A stretch of DNA of 64,000 nt from Bremerella cremea (lineage in GTDB: Bacteria; Planctomycetota; Planctomycetia; Pirellulales; Pirellulaceae): assembly GCF_003335505.1 (NCBI RefSeq), contig NZ_QPEX01000010.1:620001-684000 (forward strand), read 5' to 3'. The notes under the pieces are model-generated. The model was given only the letters and a program-made list of their open reading frames with translations. It was not told where the DNA came from and ran no database searches. Shown piece after piece: positions 1 through 8,749 of this stretch (position 1 is the stretch's first letter; each line of letters starts with the position of its first letter). A program made the translations under genes and the position numbers.

Positions 1-797
1 AGCTTGATCGCCTCTCGCCCGTTGGTGAAATTGCAGACGTGGATCGTTTCGAGCCACTCACTCACCCGCCGTTTGTTCTCGCCGGTGGCATCGATCATCT
101 TCGTAGCCGAATCGGGATAGAACAGTGGGTAGGCGGTATCGCTGTAAAAGATGATGAAGAATTCCTGCGAGGGAGATAGCTTCCAAATCGCTTTTTCTAG
201 CTCGATCAGGGCGGTTTCCATTCTTCCGCCCGACATGCTGATCGAATTGTCGACGAGAAAACAAATCCGCTTCCCGCTTGCTCCGGTTCCGAAGAACTTG
301 GCCGAACTGCCAAGCCCGTCCCCCATGCCCGAGATTTCGCTCATCAGGCCGTTCGGGTCGAGCCCGGCAAAATCGAGTTGATCAGCCGGTAGAAACTGAT
401 CTGCCGCCAAAGCGTCGCCCAAGAGGTTGGGATCGATCTCCAACTGTGGCGTCTCAAACGCTTCGGCCTTCAGTTGTGGAGCAGCGGCTTCTAGCTCTAA
501 CTCTTCCAACTCTGGCTGGAAATCGAGCTGCATCTCGACCAACTCTTCCGCTGCCGTCTCCTCGGTCGCGGTTAAGTTCAGCACCTGGGAAGGACGCAGT
601 GGTGCCATGGTGACCATGACCAAGGCCGAAACACCCAACAAATGCACCAACAGACTGACCAGCCAAGCTGGCATATTCCAGACCGAAGCCAGCTTCAATC
701 CGCTAGCCAACGCCCCCCAAACACCGAGTTGACTGGCCGGCGCACTCTCTGGCTGCGTGGATGAATGAGGGGTGGGGCTCATGCTTGTTTTGGGCAT
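1..797 (-). CDS. von Willebrand factor A domain membrane protein (3' end cut by window)
   Basis: The minus-strand frame is open from an ATG at 797 to the window edge, so the C-terminus is missing. A Shine-Dalgarno-like CAGGAG lies about 9 nt before the ATG. The visible 265 residues contain one membrane segment (about residues 43-66, around SLLVHLLGVSALVMV), then an acidic Glu/Leu-rich linker (ELVEMQLDFQPELEELELE), then the start of a VWA fold with the MIDAS sequence DNSISMS at about residue 182. The MIDAS motif normally binds Mg2+ for protein interaction. The architecture of a single N-terminal anchor, acidic stalk and VWA domain is common in planctomycetes; the partner is unknown. The VWA call is firm from the motif and the following hydrophobic strand (FFIIFYSDTAYPLF). 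Function beyond metal-dependent binding cannot be told. Confidence 0.8.
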   Translation of the reverse strand, partial: MPKTSMSPTPHSSTQPESAPASQLGVWGALASGLKLASVWNMPAWLVSLLVHLLGVSALVMVTMAPLRPSQVLNLTATEETAAEELVEMQLDFQPELEELELEAAAPQLKAEAFETPQLEIDPNLLGDALAADQFLPADQLDFAGLDPNGLMSEISGMGDGLGSSAKFFGTGASGKRICFLVDNSISMSGGRMETALIELEKAIWKLSPSQEFFIIFYSDTAYPLFYPDSATKMIDATGENKRRVSEWLETIHVCNFTNGREAIK

Positions 798-1037
798 CTC
801 CGAAAACTCCTGGCCGCATTGCCATGCCGAGGGGCAACTTACTCCGTGAGAAAAGAGGTTTCGCGAGAGGAGCTACTTCCTGTTCAGTTCATTGTAGACA
901 ATACGGCGGTAGAAGCCGAAGTAAATTCCACCGTACTTTGGACAGATAGGCAAACAGCACCGCGTTTCGCAGCGAATTCGCTTACTACTTTGGATGTCGT
1001 CCCAGGCCAACGCCGATCAATCCACTCCGGCAGGGGA

Positions 1038-2756
1038 TCAAATCACCCGAAACTGGCTCAGAAGCGTCTTCAGGTCGTCCGCAATTCGATGAACATCGTC
1101 TCCTGAACGCCGCGTGCTGCTAGCGCCATGGGCCGTTTCCTGGGCCGCTAAATCGACGGCCTGCATGCTGCTGCGAATTCCCTCGCTGGCCTCAGCCGAC
1201 TTGGACACTCCGTTACTAATTTCCGTGACGGCGGACGACGTTTCGCTAATATGTTCGGCGATTGTCTGGGTTGTTGCGTTTTGCTCTTGCAACGCGGCGG
1301 CAATCATCGCGGAAACATCATTCACTTTGGCAACATGTTTTCCAACGTCGTTAATCGATCGTGTGGTCTTGTCGGTTGCCATTTGAATCGCATCGATGCG
1401 AGCCCGAATCCCTTCCGTGGCCGAGGCTGCCTGGCGAGCGAGTTCTTTCACTTCGTTGGCAACGATGCTGAAGCCTTTGCCGGCCTCTCCGGCCCTGGCC
1501 GCTTCGATCGTTGCATTAAGCGCGAGCAAGTTAGTCTGTTCGGCGATGTCTTCAATGGTCTCGACAACACGGTTGATTTCCATAGCCGCTTTGCCAAGTT
1601 CAACAATATTGGCATTACTTTCTTTCAGTTCTCGGGCAGCCTCCATCGCCACGGCCGAGGCTTGCTCGGTGTTGCCGGAAATATCGTTGATGCTTGCTGC
1701 CAGTTCTTCGATCGCATTGGCAACTGAAGAGATATTCAGCTGCATCGACTGAGTAGACTGCGAGGCATGCGACATTCGCGTAACCATTTGATTCGATTCA
1801 GCCATGACAAAGGCCGAGCGATTGGTTGTATTGCCTGCATTCTCCGAAAGCTCGGCGGCTGTCCCAGTGAGTTGCGATGAAGAACTGACCAACGCCGAAG
1901 CGTTTTCTCCGACGCGAATCATAACGGCCTGCATTTGATCAACAAACTTGTTGAACCAGACCGAGAGTTCCCCAATTTCATCGTTCCTCTCAACAGGCAA
2001 ACGTAGCGTCAGATCTCCTTCCGATTTTGCGATGTCGGCCAGCAGCCGCGAAACCTTTCGAAGCGGGCCGACCACAATCATCACAATAAAGGGACACGGC
2101 ACCAAAGCCAGCACGGCACCAGCCACCATCGCCACACGCGAACGAGCGGCAACGCCTTTGGAGGTCTCGATCCGCTGCATAAACAGTTCCGTCGTCGCAT
2201 CGGCAACCAGATCGATCCCCGATTCCAGATCGTGAATCGGTTCTTTAAAAGGCTCCATCGCCTGGTTCGCCTCTTGCGGCGTCCAATTAGGATCGTTGAT
2301 TGCATTGTCCGCAATCGCCAGCACCCCATCCATGTAACGCTGATGCATTTGTACTAGCGCAGCGGCAACCTGTTTTGTCTCGGGCGAAAATCGAGGATCT
2401 TCACCGATAACGATTTGCATTCGCTGAAGCAAAGTCTGTATTTCAGCTTGCTTCTCTTGGAGCTTCGGCAGGTACTTTTCGGTCTGCTTCTTTCGATTGC
2501 CGATATTAAGAAACAAATCTTTCTCGTACCGGCGATGCTGCAGCATCAGATTTTTGATGGCCTGGGCGTCGCTGTAGATCTGTTTATCTTCAGCAATAAA
2601 CTCCATTTCCGATTCCAAGTTGCTGAGTCCAGAATACCCCAGATAACAAGCAAACGAAGTCAACAAAAAGATAACGGCGAATCCGCTGATCAGCTTGGTA
2701 CTGATGCGGAGGGAGTTCAACCTCTTAAGCAAGGAACCCTTGGTTACCTTCTTCAT
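1038..2756 (-). CDS. Methyl-accepting chemotaxis protein
   Basis: A 572-residue inner-membrane chemoreceptor. A first membrane segment lies at about residues 22-42 and a second at about 207-230, enclosing a mostly helical periplasmic domain of about 165 residues that looks like a four-helix-bundle sensor rather than a Cache domain. A HAMP domain follows (about 230-283). The cytoplasmic signalling domain contains the near-invariant hairpin tip around residues 401-430 ([19 protein letters not shown]), which contacts CheA and CheW. The protein ends in LLSQFRVI, without the NWETF-type tether for CheR/CheB seen in some enterobacterial receptors. No che genes are visible nearby, so it is an orphan receptor here. 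The ligand cannot be predicted. The ATG at 2756 is preceded by AGGGGC. Confidence 0.93.
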   Translation of the reverse strand: MKKVTKGSLLKRLNSLRISTKLISGFAVIFLLTSFACYLGYSGLSNLESEMEFIAEDKQIYSDAQAIKNLMLQHRRYEKDLFLNIGNRKKQTEKYLPKLQEKQAEIQTLLQRMQIVIGEDPRFSPETKQVAAALVQMHQRYMDGVLAIADNAINDPNWTPQEANQAMEPFKEPIHDLESGIDLVADATTELFMQRIETSKGVAARSRVAMVAGAVLALVPCPFIVMIVVGPLRKVSRLLADIAKSEGDLTLRLPVERNDEIGELSVWFNKFVDQMQAVMIRVGENASALVSSSSQLTGTAAELSENAGNTTNRSAFVMAESNQMVTRMSHASQSTQSMQLNISSVANAIEELAASINDISGNTEQASAVAMEAARELKESNANIVELGKAAMEINRVVETIEDIAEQTNLLALNATIEAARAGEAGKGFSIVANEVKELARQAASATEGIRARIDAIQMATDKTTRSINDVGKHVAKVNDVSAMIAAALQEQNATTQTIAEHISETSSAVTEISNGVSKSAEASEGIRSSMQAVDLAAQETAHGASSTRRSGDDVHRIADDLKTLLSQFRVI

Positions 2757-2972
2757 GATCTGCCCCTATTTGCCTTTATTCGGTCTCGCGAAATACACGC
2801 AGCGACCCTGAAAGGTAGGGCACTATTTCCGCTATCCAATCTCTTTACCAAACTTTCATACACGGACATTTCCTTTTATCTCTTCAAGTGAACCAACCCC
2901 GTTTATCTGCGGCCCACGCCCAGAAACCGCACCTTGAAACAAGCAATTTGTATCGCCAATTAGTGCCTAGAG

Positions 2973-3287
2973 TTACTCTGCTGACGCGTGATTCGTGGGA
3001 CCATCTCCCTCGCTATCGGCGAGAGGTTTCTTTTTGACCAAAATAACCGGCGTCACCAACGACATCTCGGCATTCACCTTAACAAAGTGCTCCAATTCGG
3101 CTGGAAGCGCATGGTCTGGATAAATGGCATCGACCGGGCATTCCGGCACACAAGCTTCGCAATCGATGCACAGTTCCGGGTCGATGAATAACATCCGTTC
3201 CCCTTCGTGAAAGCATTCACACGGGCAAACGGTGACACAATCGGTATACTTACATCCTTCACAAGCAGCTGTAACGACGTGCGTCAT
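2973..3287 (-). CDS. fdxA: 7Fe-type ferredoxin (FdxA-like)
   Basis: A 104-residue soluble electron carrier. Cysteines at 9, 12, 17, 21, 23, 25, 40, 43, 46 and 50 follow the Azotobacter ferredoxin I pattern (CEGCKYTDC then CIDCEACVPECP). By analogy, Cys9, Cys17 and Cys50 would hold a [3Fe-4S] cluster and Cys21, Cys40, Cys43 and Cys46 a [4Fe-4S] cluster, leaving Cys12 and Cys25 free. Cys23 is an extra residue. The acidic C-terminal extension (about residues 60-104) is usual for this class. The ATG at 3287 has a strong GGGAGGAAAG ribosome site. It stands alone between a chemoreceptor and a divergent regulatory kinase, so the redox partner is not indicated. Cluster content is inferred from the spacing only. 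Confidence 0.92.
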   Translation of the reverse strand: MTHVVTAACEGCKYTDCVTVCPCECFHEGERMLFIDPELCIDCEACVPECPVDAIYPDHALPAELEHFVKVNAEMSLVTPVILVKKKPLADSEGDGPTNHASAE

Positions 3288-3408
3288 GAGAACTTTCCTC
3301 CCTTGGTAGGTGTCTGAATCGAATGAGCATTAATTGCCCCGCCTAATACGTAAATTCGATTTCGAGGCAAAGTTGGCCAAACGAAGAAAAGAAAATTTGG
3401 AAAACCTC

Positions 3409-4866
3409 ATGCCTGCTCCCAATTTTCACACCCCGGAAGACTCGCGCGAGCTACTGCGACGCTATATGGCCAGCGATCCCAATGCTGCTCAGGCGATCGT
3501 CGATCGCTATCTTGCTCGCCTCCTGCCCCTGATTGGCAAACACCTTTCTCCTACCCTCCAGCAGCGTTTCGATCCCCAAGACGTGGCGCAGTCGGCCTTT
3601 GGTAGCTTCTTTGTCCAGGCCCGCGACAAACGTTTTCTCTTGCAACACTCAGGAGATTTGTGGCGACTGTTGGCGGCGATCTCGCTCAATAAGTTGCGGC
3701 GCCAAGCCAAACGGCACTCGGCTGGCAAACGGGCCGTCTCGCGTGAAGTCGCTACCGACCTCGCTAACATTCAACAGGCTCCTCTTCCTGCTGAGGCTGT
3801 GGGGCTGCTGGAAGAAGTACAACTTGCCTTAGCTGAAATGCCAGCCGATGCCCAGCCACTGCTGGGGCAGTTTCTCGCCGGGCAATCGCTCGACGAGCTT
3901 TCTCCTGAACACCAAAAGTCTCCCCGAACCCTTCGCCGTTGGCTGCAAACATTTCGAGACAACCTCAAGCGACGCTTAGTGCAAGAGCTGCCACCGTTTG
4001 GCGATCGCATCGCGACCTTGTCTTGGCAAGACTACATCCTCAAACAACACATCGGCAGTGGGGGCTTCGGTAAGGTTTATCGAGCCATTGAGAAAAGACG
4101 TCACCGCACCGTGGCCGTGAAATCGCTGCACAAACGGCATCAAACCAACCCTTTCGCGTTGGGGCAACTTATCCGCGAGTCGCAATTGATGGCCAAAGTC
4201 TGCCACCCAGGTATCGTCGGCTTGCATGGCCTGGGGCAATATCCTGGCGGAGGCTATTTCCTGGTGATGGATTGGGTCGACGGCGAAAACCTACAACAAC
4301 GAATCGATCGCGCAGCCTTACCAGTCTCCTCGGCAATTCGCATCGTACGCCACGTTGCCGTCGCGATCGCGGCGGCGCATCGCAGCAATGTCATCCATGG
4401 CGACCTGAAGCCGAGCAATATCCTGCTTTCTCGGCAAAATACGGTTTATGTTGTCGACTTTGGCTTGGCTTCTCTGCATAGTCAAATTGTCGATACGCCC
4501 CCAGTACGTGGTGGGACTTTAGCCTACCTAGCCCCAGAACAACTCACCAGTTCGGCTGCCGACTTCACCGTCGATGTTTATGGGCTAGGTGGTTTGCTTT
4601 ATGCATTGCTTACCGGCAAACCACCACGCTGCGGAGAACCAATTGCCATTCTGAGCGCTCTCGAACAAGGAGATCTACCTCTCGCTCCAGCCAGTCTCGG
4701 AATGACGCTCCCCACTTCGTTAGAAACGTTCCTGATGCGCTGCCTTGCGACAAATCCAAGTGAACGCCCCTCGTCAGCGCAGCAATTTTTGCACGAACTG
4801 GCCCGAATTACGTCGGAAGATACGAATCCCACCCAAGACATCATTTCACCGGATAGCCCGGCGTAG
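3409..4866 (+). CDS. ECF sigma factor-Ser/Thr protein kinase fusion
   Basis: A 485-residue cytoplasmic protein with two modules. Residues about 10-195 resemble a planctomycete ECF sigma factor: a region 2-like helical part (SRELLRRYMASDPNAAQAIV, DPQDVAQSAFGSFF) and a region 4-like helix-turn-helix (QSLDELSPEHQKSPRTLRRW). Residues about 208-475 are a Hanks-type kinase with glycine loop GSGGFGKV (216-223), VAVK with the ATP-binding lysine at 238, catalytic loop HGDLKPSN (Asp332), DFG (Asp350) and GTLAYLAPEQ. The usual HRD arginine is Gly, which suggests it does not need activation-loop phosphorylation of the classical kind. An upstream in-frame TTG at 3334 would add 25 residues; I prefer the ATG at 3409. 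No membrane segment is seen. Elsewhere sigma and kinase are usually adjacent genes, as at 59975-62333. Whether the sigma half still binds polymerase is open. Confidence 0.82.
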   Translation: MPAPNFHTPEDSRELLRRYMASDPNAAQAIVDRYLARLLPLIGKHLSPTLQQRFDPQDVAQSAFGSFFVQARDKRFLLQHSGDLWRLLAAISLNKLRRQAKRHSAGKRAVSREVATDLANIQQAPLPAEAVGLLEEVQLALAEMPADAQPLLGQFLAGQSLDELSPEHQKSPRTLRRWLQTFRDNLKRRLVQELPPFGDRIATLSWQDYILKQHIGSGGFGKVYRAIEKRRHRTVAVKSLHKRHQTNPFALGQLIRESQLMAKVCHPGIVGLHGLGQYPGGGYFLVMDWVDGENLQQRIDRAALPVSSAIRIVRHVAVAIAAAHRSNVIHGDLKPSNILLSRQNTVYVVDFGLASLHSQIVDTPPVRGGTLAYLAPEQLTSSAADFTVDVYGLGGLLYALLTGKPPRCGEPIAILSALEQGDLPLAPASLGMTLPTSLETFLMRCLATNPSERPSSAQQFLHELARITSEDTNPTQDIISPDSPA

Positions 4867-4912
4867 GTCCGTGAACTAACGAAATGTGTGGTGCGATTCC
4901 AGCACTTTGCTC

Positions 4913-5734
4913 TTACGCTGCGTTCGTTTGAGCTGCGAGTGTTTCTTGGTGAAAGTAGTGCGTTAGGGCCTGCATCTCTTGCACCATTTCGCCCTGCATT
5001 ATTTCTTCTACTCTGCGCATGATCGTTGCGACTTCTTTGCCATCCATCACACGATGATCGTAAGCGAGAATCACTTCGCAGCAGCCTGTTTCATCGAGGG
5101 GGCCGTAAGTGAGGGTCGACGTTACCGGTGCCTTGGGGTCGAGAATGGTTACTCCTTGCCCTGCCACCGTTGTCAAGCCGAACGTACCGAGGCGTTTGAT
5201 ACGTTTGCGGCCTGATAAATTGAACCGCAACCACCACAACGCCTGGCGAATGAAGCGAGGATAGCAGGCGAAGCGAACTTGATTTTTGAAGACCACCTCA
5301 ACCGGCGCTTGCTGGTACCGATTTAACATGCCCTGTAATTCCAACAACGAATGCGATTCAGGGGCTTCCAGCGGGGCAAAGAAAAGCCACTGTTCTCCCT
5401 GGTACTCGCGCGAAACGGTCAAGTTGGCGTACGCCGTCGGATGTTCGTACAAATGATGCCAAGGCCAAGCGATCAACGTACGACGCAAGTTAGGGAACTC
5501 TACCGATGCCAAGGCAAACGCCCGCAAGAAAAGCAGCGACCAGGAAATACGTTGCGGGCATTCTTCTCGGGCTTCGCGGAGGGTCGCCAGCTGAAACGGC
5601 TTGGCCTGCGACACCGTCGGTATCCGCCGATGCAGATCCATTAGGTCGCAAACAATGGACCGATGAGGCGGCATCCCAGGCGGCAACCAACGAAGCCACC
5701 GTCTACTTGCGGTACGAACCGATGAGGGAGACAT
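4913..5734 (-). CDS. Stand-alone 2-oxoacid dehydrogenase E2-type acyltransferase domain protein
   Basis: A 273-residue protein whose C-terminal half carries AYDHRVMDGKEV (around residue 226), matching the HRxxDG catalytic motif of dihydrolipoamide acyltransferases and the related chloramphenicol acetyltransferase fold. In E2 enzymes this His and Asp move an acyl group between dihydrolipoamide and CoA. There is no lipoyl domain, no E1/E3-binding domain and no neighbouring dehydrogenase gene, so it is not an ordinary E2 subunit. The middle region (NLTVSREYQGEQWLFFAPLE) also fits the CAT-like sheet. It is predicted cytosolic. The substrate is unknown; a role in acylating a lipid or small molecule is possible. 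The start is uncertain: ATG at 5734 is used, with a TTG two codons upstream and an ATG at 5674 as alternatives. It is convergent with the sigma/kinase fusion. Confidence 0.68.
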   Translation of the reverse strand: MSPSSVRTASRRWLRWLPPGMPPHRSIVCDLMDLHRRIPTVSQAKPFQLATLREAREECPQRISWSLLFLRAFALASVEFPNLRRTLIAWPWHHLYEHPTAYANLTVSREYQGEQWLFFAPLEAPESHSLLELQGMLNRYQQAPVEVVFKNQVRFACYPRFIRQALWWLRFNLSGRKRIKRLGTFGLTTVAGQGVTILDPKAPVTSTLTYGPLDETGCCEVILAYDHRVMDGKEVATIMRRVEEIMQGEMVQEMQALTHYFHQETLAAQTNAA

Positions 5735-6245
5735 ATCCAAATACGATCGCCCGAGAAAATAGGCTGCCTATGGTTACTGAATTGACAAGTGCCTCCCCCA
5801 AATCAAGGGCTGGCAACAAGGCAAAAGATAGCGAACCCCTAGAATTTGGGACAACCCCATTTTCAAATTTTTGCTATCGCAGCACGGCCAGCCTCTCGAC
5901 CGGAACTCGCTCGGACACCACCTGGAAGTAAACTAGGCAATTTCGGCCAGGATTAGCCTCGCGTAGTGACAATGAAATGACCCGCATGACACGCCTTCTT
6001 CGGGCCATGCGAGTATCAACAAACCAGCGTTCTGAAAAGCCATTTCACAGACCAAGTGCGAAACCGCTCTGCGAATCCTTGGCCCAAAAACAGGCAAAAA
6101 AGGTTTCGCCATGTGAACACCCTTTGTGTATACATTAGTACACCCACAATAAGCAATGCACTTCAGGGTGGATTCGGGCGGAAATACCGTGGCGTCTTAA
6201 AACGTACTGCGTTCTCGTTTTTACCCATCAAAAGGGAATCGGATC
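5735..6245. other. Intergenic region, about 510 bp, no gene seen
   Basis: This stretch lies between the divergent starts of the acyltransferase gene and the small protein at 6246. It has short open frames without family features or convincing ribosome sites. I see no stable hairpin, repeat or RNA-like structure. It must contain the promoters of the two flanking genes, but no clear -35/-10 pair stands out. Confidence 0.4.
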
Positions 6246-6641
6246 ATGAATAGCTACACGCTGACGGCTGAGCACTGGCAAGCGGCGATCGAAGTTCCGA
6301 AAGAGATCGCACTCGACTTAAACGCTCCGTTAAATTTGCGTCTACAAGCCTCGCGCATGGTTCAGGCTATGGTGAAGATGATCTTGAAAGAGACCAAAGA
6401 TCGCGAAGCGGTCGAGGCCGCCGCCCAATCGCAAACTCAGCAAACGGCAACGCCACCAGGTATCGCTTCAAGCGATCTGGGGGAAGATCACAGCGTAACC
6501 ATCGCCAATCGTGACAACGTCCGAGAACCGTTCTCGTTGCATACTCCCTTGGCCGCCGCAACAGCAACAGAAACTGCCGAAACGCATCCTCGTTATATTG
6601 GTCGAGCAGGCCCCCGTAAGTTGCGGCGGAAACGGAAGTGA
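6246..6641 (+). CDS. Small hypothetical protein
   Basis: A 131-residue protein not recognised as a known family. The N-terminal half is predicted helical with a conserved-looking hydrophobic pattern (LNLRLQASRMVQAMVKMILK). The C-terminal half is low complexity (Gln, Thr, Ala) and ends in a basic tail, GPRKLRRKRK, which could contact nucleic acid or the membrane surface. A GGGA sequence lies about 12 nt before the ATG. No signal peptide or membrane segment is seen. The following MarR gene has its own promoter-like sequence, so the two need not be co-transcribed. Coding status is supported by codon use and the ribosome site but not by homology. Confidence 0.5.
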   Translation: MNSYTLTAEHWQAAIEVPKEIALDLNAPLNLRLQASRMVQAMVKMILKETKDREAVEAAAQSQTQQTATPPGIASSDLGEDHSVTIANRDNVREPFSLHTPLAAATATETAETHPRYIGRAGPRKLRRKRK

Positions 6642-6715
6642 CCAAGCTCGTCAAAAACTTCCCTCGGGGCGGTTAATACGCCCGGCCTGCTGCGGTCAGA
6701 AAGGGAACAGTTGTC

Positions 6716-6744
6716 TTGACGTCTATTGGCCCAACGCCTATCCT
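6716..6744 (+). promoter_or_regulatory. Sigma70-type promoter candidate for the MarR gene
   Basis: TTGACG at 6716-6721 is separated by exactly 17 nt from TATCCT at 6739-6744. This matches 5 of 6 and 4 of 6 consensus bases. The predicted start point falls on or very near the ATG at 6751, implying a leaderless or almost leaderless mRNA. It is predicted from sequence only. Confidence 0.45.
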
Positions 6745-6750
6745 GGGGGT

Positions 6751-7257
6751 ATGTTACCTAATTCACAAAAACCTGATTCGCAAATTGATTCGCGGAAGTT
6801 CGACTCCCTAGAACAGGAAGTCTTTCTCAACTTGTGGCGGACTTACGATCGTCTTAAAGCTTTCGAGGAAGAACTGTTCGGCAAAGTCGGCTTGTCGGCC
6901 CAACAATACAACACGTTGCGTCTGCTGAAATCGGTTTACCCGGAATCGATGCCGACCCTGGTTTTAGGGTCGCGCCTGATTTCGCGTGCTCCGGATATGA
7001 CGCGACTGTTAGACAAGCTGGAACAACGCGGCTTGCTGCAACGAGAACGGCGGCCAGAGAACCGGCGCGTTGTGGAGGTTACCATTACCCAGTCAGGTCT
7101 AGACCTTCTGGAACAGCTCGCACCTCAGGTTGCCGAGTGTCACCAGAAGCAACTCGGACACCTTCCCCCTGAGGCTTTGCGTCAAATGGCATCGTTGCTG
7201 AAAGAAGCGCGGGAGCCACACGAAGACGCCACCAACCTTTCCCTCGTGGACGAATAA
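6751..7257 (+). CDS. MarR family transcriptional regulator
   Basis: A 168-residue winged-helix repressor. The DNA-binding part runs from about residue 50 to 115: LSAQQYNTLRLLK (helices before the HTH), then the recognition region RAPDMTRLLDKLEQRGLLQR followed by the wing RRPENRRVVEVTITQSG, which is typical of MarR. The N- and C-terminal helices would form the dimer. MarR proteins usually repress a neighbouring gene and are released by small phenolic or oxidant ligands. The gene ends 36 nt before the oxidoreductase gene at 7294 on the same strand, so it most likely controls that gene and itself. The start is the ATG at 6751; longer frames would run through the upstream promoter-like sequence. 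Confidence 0.9.
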   Translation: MLPNSQKPDSQIDSRKFDSLEQEVFLNLWRTYDRLKAFEEELFGKVGLSAQQYNTLRLLKSVYPESMPTLVLGSRLISRAPDMTRLLDKLEQRGLLQRERRPENRRVVEVTITQSGLDLLEQLAPQVAECHQKQLGHLPPEALRQMASLLKEAREPHEDATNLSLVDE

Positions 7258-7293
7258 TCACCGAGCGTTCCCCACGCACAGGCACACAGCAGC

Positions 7294-8535
7294 ATGATCG
7301 ATACCAACGATAAGACTCAGGTAGTGGTAATTGGAGGAGGCCCGGCCGGGGCAACCGTCAGCACGCTTCTCGCCCAGCAAGGGGTTCAAGTCGAACTATT
7401 CGAGCGTGAAAAATTTCCCCGCTATCACATTGGCGAGTCGTTGATCCCAGAAACCTACTGGGTGCTTAAGCGGCTGAACATGCTGGAAAAGCTGAAGGAC
7501 AGTCCCTTCATCAAAAAGTACAGTGTGCAGTTCGTCAGTGATTCGGGCAAGCAATCGGCTCCCTTCTATTTCCACGACAACAAAGACCACGATTGCTCGC
7601 AAACCTGGCAAGTTCGCCGGAGCGAATTCGACGAGATGATGCTCCGCAACGCTGAAGAGCATGGCGTAAAAACGCACGAAGGGGTTCGCGTGCTGGACGT
7701 CTTGTTTGAAGGCGATCGCGCGGTTGGCGTGCAAATCTTAGACGAAGAGGGGAATAAACGCGAAGTACGCGCCGACGTGGTCGTCGATGCCAGTGGGCAA
7801 AGTTCGCTGCTGCTGAACAAGCTCAAATTACGCGTGCCAGACCCAACCCTCAACAAGGGTTCGATCTGGACCTACTTCCAAGGTGCCCAGCGAGCCCCAG
7901 GCCGGGACGAAGGGGCCACCACCGTGCTGCAAGTCGAGAACAAGACGGGGTGGTTCTGGTACATCCCGCTGCACGACGATATCGTCAGCGTGGGGGTGGT
8001 CGGCGACTTCGATTACCTCTTCAAAAATCGTGGATCGCACGAAGAAGTTTACCTGGAAGAGCTGGAACGCTGCCCTGGTGTCAAACAGCGAGTCGAGAAC
8101 GCCACCCAGGTCAGCAAGGTTTTTGCCACCAAAGACTTCACCTACAAAGCGAAACAGGCCGCCGGCAATGGCTGGGTGCTGATTGGCGACGCGCTCGGTT
8201 TTCTCGATCCTCTTTATTCCTCTGGTGTGCTGCTGGCGCTGAAATCAGGCGAACTGGCCGCCGACGCAATTGCCGAGGGACTGAAAAAAGGGGACACTTC
8301 GCGGGAGCAACTTGCCGGTTGGGAAGCCGATTACTTGGTAGGCATGGAACGAATGCGGAATCTGGTGTGTGCCTATTACGACGGCTTCAACTTCGGTAAG
8401 TTCGTGCGACGCTTCCCCAATCATCGGGGGGATATCACCGACCTCTTAATCGGTGATCTCTTCAAAGAAAGTCTCGACAAGGTCTTCGAATCGATCGACA
8501 CCATGAAGGTCGAATCGGAAGCAATGGCCGACTAG
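7294..8535 (+). CDS. FAD-dependent oxidoreductase of the flavin halogenase / geranylgeranyl reductase group
   Basis: A 413-residue flavoprotein. The N-terminal GGGPAGATVSTLL (residues 14-26) binds the FAD ADP moiety, FPRYHIGESLIP (41-52) is a signature shared with flavin-dependent halogenases and related reductases, and GDALGFLDPLYSSGV (about 297-311) is the second FAD motif. The segment WFWYIP at 219-224 fits the WxWxIP motif described for flavin-dependent halogenases, which blocks monooxygenation. Lys74/Lys75 sit about where the halogenase catalytic lysine occurs. The family also contains non-halogenating enzymes with similar motifs, so a C-C or C=C redox reaction is equally possible. No carrier protein or tailoring cluster is adjacent. 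It is probably co-transcribed with the MarR regulator. The enzyme class is firm; halogenation is only a hypothesis. Confidence 0.85.
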   Translation: MIDTNDKTQVVVIGGGPAGATVSTLLAQQGVQVELFEREKFPRYHIGESLIPETYWVLKRLNMLEKLKDSPFIKKYSVQFVSDSGKQSAPFYFHDNKDHDCSQTWQVRRSEFDEMMLRNAEEHGVKTHEGVRVLDVLFEGDRAVGVQILDEEGNKREVRADVVVDASGQSSLLLNKLKLRVPDPTLNKGSIWTYFQGAQRAPGRDEGATTVLQVENKTGWFWYIPLHDDIVSVGVVGDFDYLFKNRGSHEEVYLEELERCPGVKQRVENATQVSKVFATKDFTYKAKQAAGNGWVLIGDALGFLDPLYSSGVLLALKSGELAADAIAEGLKKGDTSREQLAGWEADYLVGMERMRNLVCAYYDGFNFGKFVRRFPNHRGDITDLLIGDLFKESLDKVFESIDTMKVESEAMAD

Positions 8536-8573
8536 CCTAACACGCTTCGACTTTCACCCCCTAAGCTTTCCAA

Positions 8574-8600
8574 CGGCAGGCCCCATGCTAGGACCTGCCG
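8574..8600 (+). terminator. Weak hairpin downstream of the oxidoreductase gene
   Basis: CGGCAGG at 8574-8580 pairs with CCTGCCG at 8594-8600, with extra C-G pairs inside the loop. No T-run follows, so intrinsic termination is doubtful; it may instead stabilise the mRNA 3' end. Confidence 0.3.
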
Positions 8601-8749
8601 GGATGAGATCTGTTGCGCCGCGGCTATTAATCGTTGCGTTTCTACCACAAATCCTTTAAACCTCTCCGTTCACCTTTCTTGGATTCAGAAGAAGCTGTGT
8701 TAGATTGAGTAGTCCCCCCGTGATTATCCCTTGCCCAAAGGACTACTTC

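Noticed and set aside
5506..5931. A plus-strand open frame overlapping the acyltransferase gene start
   Set aside because: No domain or ribosome site; it is mostly antisense to the supported gene.
7294..8535. Naming the flavoprotein a halogenase outright
   Set aside because: The motifs are suggestive, but the wider family shares most of them; no substrate context is present.
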